Positions 21,956 through 32,809 of a stretch of 64,000 nt of DNA are shown one piece after another (position 1 is the first letter of the stretch; each line of letters begins with the position of its first letter). Made by a program: the position numbers and the translations under genes. Location: positions 28,593 to 92,592 of the forward strand of contig MU839240.1 in the NCBI GenBank assembly GCA_030685235.1. The letters run 5' to 3'. Origin of the DNA: Copromyces sp. CBS 386.78 (lineage: Eukaryota; Ascomycota; Sordariomycetes; Sordariales; Sordariaceae). Below the pieces are notes generated by a model that was not told where the DNA came from, did not search any database, and saw nothing but the letters and a program-made list of their open reading frames with translations.

Positions 21956-22325
21956 TGGGGATGAGGATGCTTTGGGCAAGAGTTACGGGACGGACATCAA
22001 CTTGACTTTGTGGTGATGGAAATTAGCATGTTTGGCAAGTTGTGGGAGCAGTTCGATGTTTTGGAGACTTCATGAGCTTGGTGTTTGGGCGTTTGGGTTT
22101 GTTTTCGGAATTATCTCCCCATCAAATCAACAACTGGAAAACAGCAAAGGATGGAAAACTAATACCAATATTTAATCTGATCAAAAATGTCACTCCTTCA
22201 CCTCACGATCACTGCTCCTTTTTGCACACCCACACAAAGCTCACCTTCGTTCACTCACTCTTCCGTCTTCTAGCCACCATCACCACCACTTCCAGACCAG
22301 TAAGTCCCCTCACCACTCACCTCCA
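21956..22325. other. Short intergenic spacer, nothing notable seen
   Basis: 3' flank of the pyrophosphatase and promoter of the next gene. CA/CT-rich from 22190 onward. Confidence 0.5.
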
Positions 22326-23432
22326 ATGCAACAACTCCCCTGCGGCTGCCGCCGCGTCGGCCGACGCACCTGCATCGAGCCCAACTGCCTCAACGAAGCC
22401 GTAGAGTCCAAAAACGACCTTTACTTCTGCCCCATCGCCCGCGAGCGCAACCTTCGTCGCACGGGCGAGCCCGAGCTCTGTCCCGTCGAGCTGCCCGCCA
22501 ACACTTGGACGCAGATCAAACACACGGGGAGATGTGCTAGACACAAAAGGGAGATGGAGGAGAAGTTGCAGAGGGAGATGAAGAGGAAACAAAAAGAGGA
22601 GCAGAGGAGGAGGGAGTTGGAAAAAGAGAAGGAGATGAAGGAAAAGGAGGAGGAAAGGGAGAGGATGAGGGGTGGAAATAGAGGGACGGGGACGGGGACG
22701 GGGTTGGGATTAATAAGGGAGGGGGTTGTTGAGAGGGGGAATGGGAGTGGGATGGACGTGGATGAATTCAAGCAAGAAGAAGAAGGAGAAGAAGAAAAAT
22801 TGAGGCGATTGTCCATGACGAAGGAAGAAAGGATGGAGTACGCAAAAAAACGATACACGGGCATCGAAGCCACAGGCAAAGTCCAAAAGGCAACGGAAAT
22901 GCTGCAAGATATGGTAGCAAAGGACTGGGAGGAAGAGGCCAGGCTTGGTGGCCCCGGGATGGCTGAAGCGGCCAAAGTTGCGGGAGCACGTAAAGTCTCG
23001 GAGATGCGACTGCGTCTTGAGATGGAGGCCAGAGGTATTGCGGCGGGTTCAAAAAGCCCCATGTCCGCTAACAACCCTACGACCAGAAATGTATCCAGTA
23101 ACTCCTTGTCCGTGTCCCGACCGAAACAGCCGGCACGGCCAGCTAGGGGTGCGGATGCGGGCGCGGGTTTCTATCAGGATCCCGGGACCCCCAGACCCGA
23201 TCCTCTTGATATCACCGGGACCCAAATGACGGGTAGCTGGTGGGGGCTGCCTGACATGACTAACCCCATCATTAGTTCGGCGGTGGCTAATGCTACAAGT
23301 ACAGGTAGGAGTGTCTCCGGAGGTTCTGTGAACCGGGCCCGACCGTCGGCGGGAGGTGCGGATGAGGATGTTGAGGATGGGGTTAAAAGGAGGGTGGATG
23401 AGGCTGGGGATAATTTGTACGGTAGAGATTAG
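22326..23432 (+). CDS. Cys-rich N-terminal, coiled-coil protein of unknown function, 368 aa
   Basis: This single-exon frame begins MQQLPCGCRRVGRRTC. In its first ~75 residues there are eight or so Cys and a His (CGCRR, CIEPNC, FCPIAR, LCPVE, GRCARH), spaced as in a small zinc-binding module, though I do not recognise a named finger. Residues 75-115 are a highly charged Lys/Glu/Arg helix that should form a coiled coil. A second helical stretch follows (KVQKATEMLQDMVAKDWEEEARL), then a disordered Ser/Gly/Pro region. It has no signal peptide or membrane helix. The purine-rich coding strand over the coiled coil (GAGGAG runs) explains the many open frames on the opposite strand. Function unknown. 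Confidence 0.8.
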   Translation: MQQLPCGCRRVGRRTCIEPNCLNEAVESKNDLYFCPIARERNLRRTGEPELCPVELPANTWTQIKHTGRCARHKREMEEKLQREMKRKQKEEQRRRELEKEKEMKEKEEERERMRGGNRGTGTGTGLGLIREGVVERGNGSGMDVDEFKQEEEGEEEKLRRLSMTKEERMEYAKKRYTGIEATGKVQKATEMLQDMVAKDWEEEARLGGPGMAEAAKVAGARKVSEMRLRLEMEARGIAAGSKSPMSANNPTTRNVSSNSLSVSRPKQPARPARGADAGAGFYQDPGTPRPDPLDITGTQMTGSWWGLPDMTNPIISSAVANATSTGRSVSGGSVNRARPSAGGADEDVEDGVKRRVDEAGDNLYGRD

Positions 23433-23644
23433 GCAGATAGTTCGGTAGAATAGTTAGTGAAGTCAGGTGCTCAAAGTTTTGGTGGAGATGAAAAGGTGAT
23501 AATAGAGAAGACGGTATATTCCAGAGGTTGTTGTAGAGGACCGCAAATAATGCACTGGAGTAATATCTCTTTTTGGGCGGTCTGCGCTCGCTTCCATGGG
23601 TTATGTAAGACTAGGTTGCGGGCACTATAAATATCCAATAACAA

Positions 23645-23734
23645 GGGCCGCTGGTCTAGTGGTATGATTCTCGCTTAGGGTTCAATCCTGAGCATTCTTG
23701 CGAGAGGTCCCGGGTTCAATCCCCGGGTGGCCCC
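23645..23734 (+). tRNA. tRNA-Pro (AGG) with an 18-nt intron
   Basis: The sequence folds as a complete tRNA. The acceptor stem GGGCCGC pairs with GTGGCCC (one G-U) and is followed by discriminator C. The D arm is GGTCTAGTGGTATGA, the anticodon stem CTCGC/GCGAG, and the T arm CCGGGTTCAATCCCCGG. The loop TTAGGGT gives anticodon AGG. An 18-nt intron (23681-23698) interrupts the loop just after position 37, the usual eukaryotic site. A T-run (TTTTTTTT) starts three bases downstream at 23736 and serves as the Pol III terminator. Confidence 0.95.
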
Positions 23735-24369
23735 ATTTTTTTTCAGTCTCATTTTTTTTAACTCTCCCATGTTGTTCTTTTTCTTTTGCGTTCTGTTTTT
23801 GTCTTTTGCGTTCTTTTATCTGACTATTTGTCTCGAGCAGTTAGGTATTCTGTAGGCTTTGTTTTTTTTGTGCCAGGTAGGAAGCGAGCTATGTGGGACA
23901 TGGTATACAGGACCTATAAAGCAATGTTGGATAATAACGACGATAATTATGTATAATGGCAACAAGTACAAGTAAAAACAGATAATGCAAACCTTTGATG
24001 ACTTTGAAATTTTGATATTTCGCATCCGGGCATTAAGTTCTCACTCTTCAGACCGCCGGTTAAGCTACATACATACAGTTTCTATAGTAACTAACACCAC
24101 CTTCCATCTTATATCGCCTTCTTACTATCACCAACATCACTCCCCTCCGCTCCGCATCCACGTCCTTTCCTTTTCATCCATTATTAACCACATTCACATC
24201 ACAAAATAACCACCACCCCAGTCACAACCAACCCCAACAAAATCAGCATCGCGCAATCAACCATCAAAGGCAACTCAACAATGCAAATTCCAAAAGCCAC
24301 AAGCCACAAGCCACTAGCCAAATAAAGAGAGGGGAAAAAAAAAAAAAAAAAGGAGGGAAAAAAAAACAT
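23735..24369. other. Spacer between tRNA-Pro and 5S rRNA, poly-T/poly-A rich
   Basis: No gene is supported. T-runs at 23736-23760 terminate the tRNA. Long A-runs at 24336-24369 are, on the - strand, T-runs directly after the 5S gene and so its Pol III terminator region. Confidence 0.6.
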
Positions 24370-24484
24370 ACAACACCAGGGATTCGCTGGTCGTCACCGA
24401 CCCAACTACTAGTCTGGCCCTCACTGGCTTATCTATGGGAGAGCGGACGGGATCCCGAGTTTTCCAGTGGGTATGGTCGTATGT
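24370..24484 (-). rRNA. 5S ribosomal RNA
   Basis: On the - strand this 115-nt stretch starts ACATACGACCATACCCACTG and ends CCCTGGTGTTGT, matching the Neurospora-type fungal 5S rRNA as I know it. It includes the internal control region for TFIIIA/TFIIIC. It is a single dispersed copy, not part of an rDNA repeat, as is characteristic of Neurospora and relatives. A TATAA starts exactly 29 bases upstream and long T-runs follow the 3' end. Confidence 0.95.
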
Positions 24485-24508
24485 GCTCTTATCTACTTCA
24501 GCAAGTGG

Positions 24509-24513
24509 TTATA
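24509..24513 (-). promoter_or_regulatory. TATA element at -29 of the 5S rRNA gene
   Basis: TATAA begins at -29 relative to the 5S start at 24484. The second 5S gene in the window has the same element at the identical distance. An upstream TATA box near -29 is known to be needed for 5S transcription in Neurospora. Confidence 0.85.
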
Positions 24514-24575
24514 ATGCTGCGGTATTCGGTCCGAATAGTGTGAGAGGGTGGGAACATGACGGATTATGGTTTTGG

Positions 24576-24700
24576 CGACGGTGTTGGTGATGGCGACGGT
24601 GATGGTGATGGTGATGGTGAGTGATGGTGATCGTGTTGGTTAACATTGGTGTTGGTGACGGTGACGGTGTTGGTGATGGTGATGGTAATGGTGGACAAGT
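24576..24700. repeat. GGTGAT/GGTGTT-type microsatellite
   Basis: An imperfect array of GGTGAT, GGCGAC and GGTGTT hexamers covers about 120 bp in the spacer downstream of the - strand gene at 24968. It is followed at 24826-24868 by tetranucleotide runs (CAAG then TAGG). No coding role is seen. Confidence 0.8.
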
Positions 24701-24967
24701 CAACGCGGTGACGACAACATGTCACAAAAAAAACGGGCTGCATCCATCCAATATAGGTACATCATTGACATTAACGCTGAGAAACATCATGTTCGCTATG
24801 GTATCTGGTATCCAAAAAGCAGCAAGCAAGCAAGCAAGCAGGCTAGGTAGGTAGGTAGGTAGGTAGGTATATACAGCTGACTCCTCTCCTCCCACCCACC
24901 CCCTCTCCTCAACAACAACAACAACAACAAGGGCAACAACAAGGATATATCCAAATCCAAGTCCAAA

Positions 24968-27900
24968 TCACGCCCACCCAACCACTTTCTTCTTCTGCTC
25001 CTGATATTGTTCGACACCTGCACCTCCACCTCCACCTCCACCCCGAACAATAGATGTCCTTCTCCCCAAGGAAGCATCTTCTTGAAGCGGCGGCTTCTGT
25101 GACGTACAAGTGCTCGACACCACTACTCCCGAGGTCCCCGAGGTCTCATACTCGTCGCTTTCCTCATCAACAGGAGGACAGCAGCCTGTTCCTGTTCCAC
25201 CTCCCAGTCCTACTCCCACCGGTGACATGGATATCATAACAGGAGGACCAAGAAGCGAAGGCTGCTGCTGCTGCTGTCCCTGGCCCTGAGGCGACACTCC
25301 CACTCCCAGTCCCCCCATCTCATTAGAATTAGGAGAGACAAACCCCGGAACAGGCGCCATGGGCATAGTCACCGCTTGAATCTTATTTGTAAGCGTGGGA
25401 CTGATTGACCTCCCCTGCTGCTCGCTTCCTCCCGCTCCTGGCTGGGAAGTGCTCAATATCGAGTAAGGACTTCTCTTGGGATCATACGACGCACCAAGGA
25501 CACCCGCCCCGAAATGACCGCCCGTCGTAGCAGCGAAGGGGGAACCAGGAGCAGCCGGGTCAACCAGTTGCGGTTGCGGCGCCCTTTCTGCCCGGGGACT
25601 TCCCTCCCGAGAGCTCATGATGCTGGCTTGAGAGCCTGCCCACGTCTTTCTGCGTAGCTTATTGATCGAATCGAACTCATCATCGTCCATGAGGGCCAGT
25701 TGCGCCAGGGTAGGACTTTGCAGAGATGTTGAGTTGCGAGCATCGATCGATGGCGGAAGATGTAGGCTCATGATGGAGTTACGGTTAGAGTACTCGGACG
25801 TTTCGGTGATGGGTGTCAGGGTAGGCTCGCGACATACGACGCGGCCACTCTTGGACCGGAAGACGCCCTCGCCTGCAGGGCCAAAGTAGCCACCGTAAGA
25901 ATACTGGAAGGGGTTCTCGTTTTCGGTATTCCGGCTGGAGGATGAGCTGCCGTGGCCGTAACCTGCTTGGGCCATGGCAGCAGAGTAGAAACCAAACTCT
26001 TGACCGTACCAGCCATCTTGGTCGTTCGCTAGGGCACTAGCGTTCGCTTCGGCAATGATGTCCTCGTCGTCAAATTCATAGTCATCTAGGCCGTTGCCGA
26101 AACCATCGTCATCGTTCTCGTAGTCGTCCAGCTCGTTCTGCTGCACCAAGTCGCGCGACTGGGCCGAATCGGTGGGTGACGTGACAGTAGGCTCTTCGGG
26201 TATAGCAGGTGACGAACTTCTCCGGAACTTGCCGGATTCTGCTGCTCTTTGTGCTGCTTCGGCCAGGGCAGCCTGGTATGCCATATCGAGGCCAGATATC
26301 GACGTTTGTTGCATGGGCTGGGTGGGAAATGGAGGAAGCTGGGTAGGGGAAAGGTCCTCTCCAGTCGCAAGGGCATGCATGGAACCGGTAGCCGTCGACT
26401 GTACAGGATCAACACTAGAGGCAGCCGCGGCGTTGAACTCAGCTAACTGAGCCAGCTGCCGGGCCCGCGCCTGCTCAGCCGCCCTGGCAAAAGCACCGGG
26501 GATCGGACGGCCATATTGATCGGTGTCATCAAGATCGAAGAGGTTCTCATCAAAATGGGTACCATCGCCCTGAAAGTCTAGCTCATCCGCCAACCCGTTG
26601 TCAAAGTAGATGTCGTTATCATCTTCTCTGCGGGTAGGGTTGGTCGGTGGTAACCCAATAGGAACAGGTTCGGGCGTGATCGGTGCGTGAGCGGTTTCGG
26701 GACTTGGTGACTGCTGTGGTATCGGAGCAGCTGGTGCGGGAGCAGCATGGTCAGGGAGCAAGGCACATTCTGGTAAATCGGGGGTGCTGTTCTCCGTTAC
26801 AGATGAAGCGACGGGTTGGTCCGTCTCGTTGCTGGGTGTTGAGGCGATGACAGGACTATGAGGGGTGATGGGTCCCGAGGTTTTGTTTGATCTCTGAAAC
26901 TCAAACCCAGCAAAGTTCTCTTGATCATTGTCTGGGTCGGTATCTGGATCGTAGTAGTTGTCTTGACTTTCCTCAGGGAGCTCTTCATAATCGGCATTGA
27001 CACCAGGGATTGGTTCCTCCAGATCATCGTAGTCTGCATTAACCCCAGGAATCGGCTCCTCCATGTAGTCGTCCTCGTAATCGGCATTTACACCAGGGAT
27101 TGGCTCTTCCAGACCGTCGTCGTCCATCATGGCGTCGTAGTCGAAATCTTCCTCTTCCAGGTCGTCAAATCTGGAGTCGTGTTCTTGCCTCAGCGCACTT
27201 GTGGCGCCGCCCCCCTTCTCCCGCTGACGCTGCCGATGTCGTTCTTCCAACGCCTTCTCCTCATCGGCTGAGCCCATCATGTCGAAACTGAACCGAGAAG
27301 ATGTGCTCTTCATGTGTTTCGGGAGTCCGGACAAGGCAGAGTCACGGATGGATCGCTTAGATAGGTTGCGTGATCTCGCGGTTCGGACTGAAGCATTGGC
27401 GTTAGGCCCAGCTGTCGTTCCGGTCAGAGTGTCCTGAGATGCCACCGAGGATGAAGGACCCAGGGCTGGAACGGGATCATCCCTGAGTTGTACCGGTGGC
27501 CGCGCGTCCTGTTCCTCCGGCGAAGGGTTGTCAAAAGTTGGTGATGGTAAGCTATCTTGTGGTATTGATCTCACATCACTGTTGATCCTGGTCAGCTCCT
27601 CACCCTCCACCCCCGAAGTAGAGGATATGGCAACGTCATTGAGGCCAGGAACCAGGGGCTGTAACGTCCCAACCAAGGTGCTGCCCGTACTCGGTTCCGC
27701 TGTGTGGGATTTCGACGTAGCATCGTTACCTGGCGACTCCTTTACGGGACTGACAACAGCCTCATTCTGCGACGTCGTCCTCTTGGGTCTGGGAGCACTG
27801 AAATCGTGGACCTTGGTACCCCGGATACGCGGGTCATAGGTAGGCTCGGGCACGGAAGACAGGGGTGGCAGATCCGGTGGGTTTTGCGCCGTCTTCCTCC

Positions 27901-28462
27901 TCATCCACAAATTGGACACCGAGTGCTTCTTGAGGAAGGGCAAGGACTTTTTGGCTTTCGCGGATTCCGGCGTTGTCGCTGGCTCGCTGGCCATCCGCTT
28001 CCCCGACGGACGCTTGCCGAACGGACCACTGCTGTTAAGGTCGGTTGGAGTCACGAAGGACGAGATCTTACTAAGTCTCGTGGCCAAGGACGCCCGAGTA
28101 GCGGCGGTAGTGTCAATGGGCGGCGGGGGCTGTTTTGTTCGCGACTTGTGACTCTCCGAAGGTTGACTAGAGGCCGAACTTCCGGCGGAGCGATACATCT
28201 GTAAAGGCATTCCGCTGACTGAACCTGCTGCACTGACGCCTCCATTGTCGCTGATATTCGGTATCGGTTTTGGGGTCGTCGATAGGGCAGACGGAAGATG
28301 GGAGGAGCTGGCTGATTTGGCTGACTGTGGTCGGCCATCGGGAACTGTCGGAGTCTGGGATGCTGTATCCAGGTCCAAGGAACTCACTTGGCCCGGCACG
28401 GGAGACGACGGCGTAGAAGGTGGCCGTCGGAGGTGTAGTCGCGACAACATTGTCGGGGCCAT
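24968..28462 (-). CDS. Large low-complexity protein of unknown function, 1164 aa
   Basis: This uninterrupted frame on the - strand starts MAPTMLSRLHLRRPPSTPSS; a second ATG four codons on is an alternative start. Most of the protein is Ser/Pro/Asp/Glu-rich and probably disordered. Segments that look conserved are the SRFSFDMMGSADEEKALEER helix (about residue 390) and the Asp-rich strip DDLEEEDFDYDAMMDDDGLEEP. Directly after this come three near-identical copies of EEPIPGVNADY (coding positions 26991-27115), separated by 3-5 acidic residues. Later there are helical, Ala/Gln-rich stretches (DMAYQAALAEAAQRAA) and an Asp/Tyr-rich repeat (LDDYEFDDED). No signal peptide, membrane helix or catalytic motif is visible. 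It looks like a phosphorylated scaffold or cell-polarity type protein, but no function can be given. Confidence 0.85.
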   Translation of the reverse strand: MAPTMLSRLHLRRPPSTPSSPVPGQVSSLDLDTASQTPTVPDGRPQSAKSASSSHLPSALSTTPKPIPNISDNGGVSAAGSVSGMPLQMYRSAGSSASSQPSESHKSRTKQPPPPIDTTAATRASLATRLSKISSFVTPTDLNSSGPFGKRPSGKRMASEPATTPESAKAKKSLPFLKKHSVSNLWMRRKTAQNPPDLPPLSSVPEPTYDPRIRGTKVHDFSAPRPKRTTSQNEAVVSPVKESPGNDATSKSHTAEPSTGSTLVGTLQPLVPGLNDVAISSTSGVEGEELTRINSDVRSIPQDSLPSPTFDNPSPEEQDARPPVQLRDDPVPALGPSSSVASQDTLTGTTAGPNANASVRTARSRNLSKRSIRDSALSGLPKHMKSTSSRFSFDMMGSADEEKALEERHRQRQREKGGGATSALRQEHDSRFDDLEEEDFDYDAMMDDDGLEEPIPGVNADYEDDYMEEPIPGVNADYDDLEEPIPGVNADYEELPEESQDNYYDPDTDPDNDQENFAGFEFQRSNKTSGPITPHSPVIASTPSNETDQPVASSVTENSTPDLPECALLPDHAAPAPAAPIPQQSPSPETAHAPITPEPVPIGLPPTNPTRREDDNDIYFDNGLADELDFQGDGTHFDENLFDLDDTDQYGRPIPGAFARAAEQARARQLAQLAEFNAAAASSVDPVQSTATGSMHALATGEDLSPTQLPPFPTQPMQQTSISGLDMAYQAALAEAAQRAAESGKFRRSSSPAIPEEPTVTSPTDSAQSRDLVQQNELDDYENDDDGFGNGLDDYEFDDEDIIAEANASALANDQDGWYGQEFGFYSAAMAQAGYGHGSSSSSRNTENENPFQYSYGGYFGPAGEGVFRSKSGRVVCREPTLTPITETSEYSNRNSIMSLHLPPSIDARNSTSLQSPTLAQLALMDDDEFDSINKLRRKTWAGSQASIMSSREGSPRAERAPQPQLVDPAAPGSPFAATTGGHFGAGVLGASYDPKRSPYSILSTSQPGAGGSEQQGRSISPTLTNKIQAVTMPMAPVPGFVSPNSNEMGGLGVGVSPQGQGQQQQQPSLLGPPVMISMSPVGVGLGGGTGTGCCPPVDEESDEYETSGTSGVVVSSTCTSQKPPLQEDASLGRRTSIVRGGGGGGGAGVEQYQEQKKKVVGWA
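26991..27115. repeat. Three-unit coding repeat (EEPIPGVNADY)
   Basis: Three tandem units of 42-48 bp on the - strand coding strand, each encoding EEPIPGVNADY plus acidic spacers. The units differ at synonymous sites, so the repeat is not a very recent duplication and the peptide has been kept. Confidence 0.85.
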
Positions 28463-29919
28463 CGATCTCGACTCCTACTGTTTGCGAGTCTCTTGAAGGT
28501 ATATATGTACGGCGAGGCTATGTGACAGGCGAAGTCTAGCGAGGATCGACGTGGTTTAGGGGGATGGCATCGAACACCCCTATGGGAGCGTGGTCCCGTG
28601 GACGAGCCGGGAGCAATTGATCGTGGCTCAATGACGTCGGCGGGACAAGTAAACTCGGTTCGATGTTGTGGTCGGGATGGAGGAAGGTGGAGATGCCGTC
28701 GTCGTTGTTCTCTGGTGCTGATGATGTCGTCAAACAACAGGCGGGGTCGCACTAATGCAAGGGGAATCCGACTCTTTTCGTTGATTATTTATTCGGTCTA
28801 GCGGCGGATGACCGAGATGAGGTTCGAATTGCGATGCCGTCTGTCTGGTTTTATGTTACAATGGTATGGAGCAACGCGATGATTGAAGAGCAAGCAAATG
28901 GGTATCCAAAAAAGGAAACAAGCAGCAAAAATGGAGCTGTCGAGTCCAGAGCCAGCTTCTCGATCACGGGCTTGTCTTTCGAGGCCGGGTGTCAATGGCG
29001 ACAGACTTGGTTGAGGTTTCCTCGAAAGGAAGAATGCCCCGGAAAGAGGGGAAATCGGGGAAGTGGAAGAAGACTGAATGAGGCACGAGATAAGCGGAAA
29101 TTGCAAGTCGCAAGGACCGGATTGAAGATGGAGAAAAAGGTTCAATTGCGCAACCGCTTCCAGGGCATGTCGGGTTCGTTTCTAGCGAATGACCGCTGAA
29201 GATTCGCGTTGTGTGCATGGTTGCATGGTTAGCACGGCACCTAGCGTAGGTACATTATGTAGGTAGCTTGCCTGCTGCAATGTGGAGTCTCAGACATCGG
29301 GTGAGCTTGCCGATCCGCTTAAAATGACAATGTTGGGATAGCATTGCCCGCAAAACTGCCAGTTCTTGGCTTCAACATCGTCCCCCAAACACTCTCCGTC
29401 GAGGAAAGAAGCACAGTCTGTTTAATTTCCCCGGCTCCGGTGTTCCTGTCTTCACCATTCAACGCCGGCAATTTCCTTGCGCAGAAAATGCTAGGGACGA
29501 CGCCAAGACAGCTGCGGGGTCCTCCCTAGGTCGTCACTGTTTGGTTCCTGACACGTGGATGGACTTGTTTCTTTCTTTTAACCGAGTCTGTTTCTCTGTT
29601 TTTCATCATCTTCAAAGTGCTTCTCTTATCATCAATACTGCCTAAATATCAAAATGCCGACCCTAGTATACCTAGAGGTGATGTAATGCGAACAAGAGGG
29701 ACTGAAAAAGCCCTTGGCACCCACACTAATAACTCCTGTTGCGCCCAAAAAACAACTGATGATGCATATCCTGACCCCTTAACCTTCCTTGCTACTTCCC
29801 AGGTCTTCCTTTCTTTGCCTTCCTTGCGCCGTCAAATTGCAAAAAAAAAGCCAAAGGCGACCAAAAGCAGACCAAACAGCCAGGTCCAAAATGCAGTCGC
29901 AAACCTCCCAGCTCACTCA
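28463..29919. other. Intergenic, nothing notable seen
   Basis: 1.46 kb between two - strand genes: promoter of the 1164-aa gene on the left and 3' flank of the C2H2-like gene on the right. No gene or RNA can be supported. TAGGTAG runs occur near 29246-29266. Confidence 0.45.
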
Positions 29920-32809
29920 TCAATCAAAAGCACTAACCCCAGCCTCAACCTCAAACTGATAAGCCCCCACGTCCATATGATCCGGCGTCACCTGCCCGAC
30001 CTGCCCGACACTCCCATGGGGCCCTACCGAGCCAATCTGCTGCTGAGCAGGATGCGGCATCCCATACTGCGCCTGCACCGCAGCCGGATGATGGGCCGCC
30101 ACGAACTGCCCCGGCGCTCCCCAAGCCGCATGCGCATGCGTGCCTGTTGCCGGGTGCGGCGGCGGCGGGAACATGGCGTAGCTGGTGTAAAAGTAATTGG
30201 CCGCAGGGCCACCACCATTGACGCCCACAGCAGACGCGGACGCCATGGACGCGTCTTCGGCTGTCATGGTGTAGCCTGCGGCGGACATGGCCGCGGCGGC
30301 GTGGGGAGAGACGGCCATGGGGCCGCCGTTGTGCGGGGAGTGCGCCATGAATTGGGGTTGGTGAGGCGTGGCGGGGGAGTGGTGGCCGTAGTGGGAATGG
30401 GAGTGCGAGTGCGAGTGGTAGGGCGAAGTTGGCAGACCGTGTTGTGCGTACGGGTTCATTTGTTGTTGCGCTGCTTGGGCGTTGTTGTTGTTTCGGGTAC
30501 CCATCCCGATCGAGGTCGGCGCGGTGCCCGTGGTGGTGTTGCTCATCTGATGCGAGGCCGCGGTGGCGGGGGCCGAGAGATGGGTCGAGGAGCCGCCTAC
30601 TATTGAGAGACGGTTGCGCCCGCCGGGGCCGTTGGAGAGTTCCGAGGACGAGGTTTCGGTCGAAAGGTGCCCGTGTAGCGAGACGTAAGCTTTAAAGGTT
30701 TGTTGGACGACGTATTTGAGGCGCTCGCGGACGATGTCGGTCCCCATTGAGGAAAAATCAATGTCTTGATGCTGGATCTTATGGTCAAGAATGTCCAGGA
30801 AGAGCTTGGAGAAGGCGTCACCGTCTTTGGATGGGGAGAAGGGCGTGATTCGGGGTTTGATGTCGTGCCCTGGCTATTGTCAGTATTCCCAGTTTGAGAG
30901 AAAAGATGGGCCAAAAGAAAAGCATACTCACAAGGCGTTTCGGGACGATTGGCACCGGGGAAAAGCACGTCCCAGATCTCAAACCACTTCTCCAGCTTAT
31001 GCGCCTCCTGGTTCTTCTTGCGGTTTTGCCGCTCGAGAGCTGCCCACTGGACTGCATCGATGCCTTCCTTCTGGGACGGATCCCCCAGTGTGCACGCATC
31101 GCTTTCTTTCTGGTGTTCCGACAAGTTGGCGAGGCAAGTTGCTCGATCTGTCCCCGGAAAGATCTTGTAGCAGCGGTTACATTGGACAGGTGAATGTACC
31201 CGTTTCAGATGTTCCCTATATTACCCGTGGTTAACTCTGGAAACTTGCAATAAGGAGACACGCGAACTCACTTTAGCCGCTGAATACTTTTGAACCCCGG
31301 CCCCGTACACGCCCTGTACTTGTGTTTCTTCCCATTCGCCGAATTGGTCTGCTGAATCCCGTATTTTTCCGGGTCCCGTTTGTGGAACGGACACGCCAGC
31401 ATCGGTTGGGACTCCTCGTTGCCAGTCACGCCGGGACCAGATCCCGTGTCGATGTTCTTATCCTCGTCTTCATCGCCATCATCCCCACCTCCTCCCCAAT
31501 CACCACTACCCCGTCCACCACCTCCCGCACCGCCACCAGCAAACCCTCTCCCTTCCCTACCTCCTCCATCCGAGTTAGACCGCCGTCTCCTCTTTCTCGA
31601 GTTTCCATTCCCATTCCCGTTGGCCCCAGATCCCCCAGGAGGAGTATCCGTATAGGAGGATTTCTCACCCCTCGATGCATCCGAGTTGCCCCTCTCTCTA
31701 AGGTTCTGGGCACCACCACCACTAGTCCCCGAACCCGTGTTCCCGAACTGCCAACTCTCAACCTTATTCTTCACCGCCAGGCTATAATCCCTATGCAGAA
31801 TCGGAATCAAGTAGGCAGCCAGCGGCATATCCCCATTGACCGCCTCAATCACCGCACGTTCCAAGTTGCCGTTCTGTCCGGACCAGTCGTTGTCGTCTTC
31901 CTCTTCTTCTTCCTCTTCTGACGAGTTATCGTCAAGGTAACCACCCATGATGTCCATGTCGTCATCTTCTGATTCCCCGCTCTCGGCGTCGGACTCGCAC
32001 GACATCATGTCTTCTGCTTCTGCCGAGCGGGGGTGAGGCCCATGAGGAGCTGAGGGGTCGACGGCAAACATGGCGTTCCGTAAGGAGCTGGGACGGGAGG
32101 GGGACCGCGTTCCTGAGGCGCTGCTGCGGCTGCTACTTCCGCTCCCGGGGCCGCCGCCGCCGCCGCCGGTGCCGTTAGGTGCGTACCGGCCCTTTTTGGC
32201 GGGGCGGCCGGTGAAGCGGCTGACGGGCGTGATAGGAGATCTTGATGTTCTGTATAACCTCATTAACATCATGTATTACTACTACGATGTTCCGTTCCAG
32301 GGACTGACTTACTCATCATTCCACTTATTCCCCATCCCCACACTCTCACGCTGCTCCAAATCGCCTTCCTGGAAATTACACTCCGTACTCGGCTGCAACG
32401 AAGTGGCCAAGCTGCTGGTGGAAGCGGCATAACAGATAGATCCCAGGTCGGAATGCGTACCCGGTGAAGGAGAGCGCGAGCTGGCTGACGTTGCCGAGAC
32501 CATGCTTCCGCTGCTCTTTCGGGCAGACCAGGCTGTTTCACTGTGACTGTAATCGTGATTGTGACTGTTCATGGGGGTGTGTTCGGGTTTGACGAAGGAG
32601 GCTAGGTTCGGGTGGTGAGGATGGGGGTGTTGGTGCTGGTGTTGGTAGGAGGGGTGAGGGGAGTGCCATTTTGTTTGTTGGGGTGCGGGTACATGTTGTG
32701 AGTGGGATGTCAGTTGTTGTTGCCGTGTTTGTTGTGGTTGTTGTCTGCCGTGACTGACGCCGTCTCCTGGTGTGACCGCTGACAGCGGCCCTGTGTGGTG
32801 TCGAGACAT
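29920..32809 (-). CDS. C2H2-like zinc-finger domain protein, 902 aa
   Basis: Exons on the - strand are 32809-32313, 32249-31272, 31215-30932 and 30869-29920. The introns are 62, 56 and 63 nt, all GT-AG, and the second junction restores the zinc-binding motif. The core (about residues 455-550) reads CPFHKRDPEKY ... CTGPGFKSIQRLKEHLKRVH, then CNRCYKIF and a second Cys/His set (LSEHQKESDAC). This is the atypical C2H2 pair found in many filamentous ascomycete proteins. Both flanks are low complexity: a His/Gln/Pro-rich N terminus, an acidic run of about eight Glu, Gly-rich and RKRRRR-like basic segments (a likely nuclear signal), and an Ala/His/Gln-rich C terminus. A nuclear, possibly DNA- or RNA-binding role is inferred. 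The first in-frame ATG (32809) was chosen. Confidence 0.85.

Noticed and set aside
24576..24870. Regular repeats considered as a CRISPR-like array
   Set aside because: They are simple hexamer and tetramer microsatellites without spacers, and the genome is eukaryotic.
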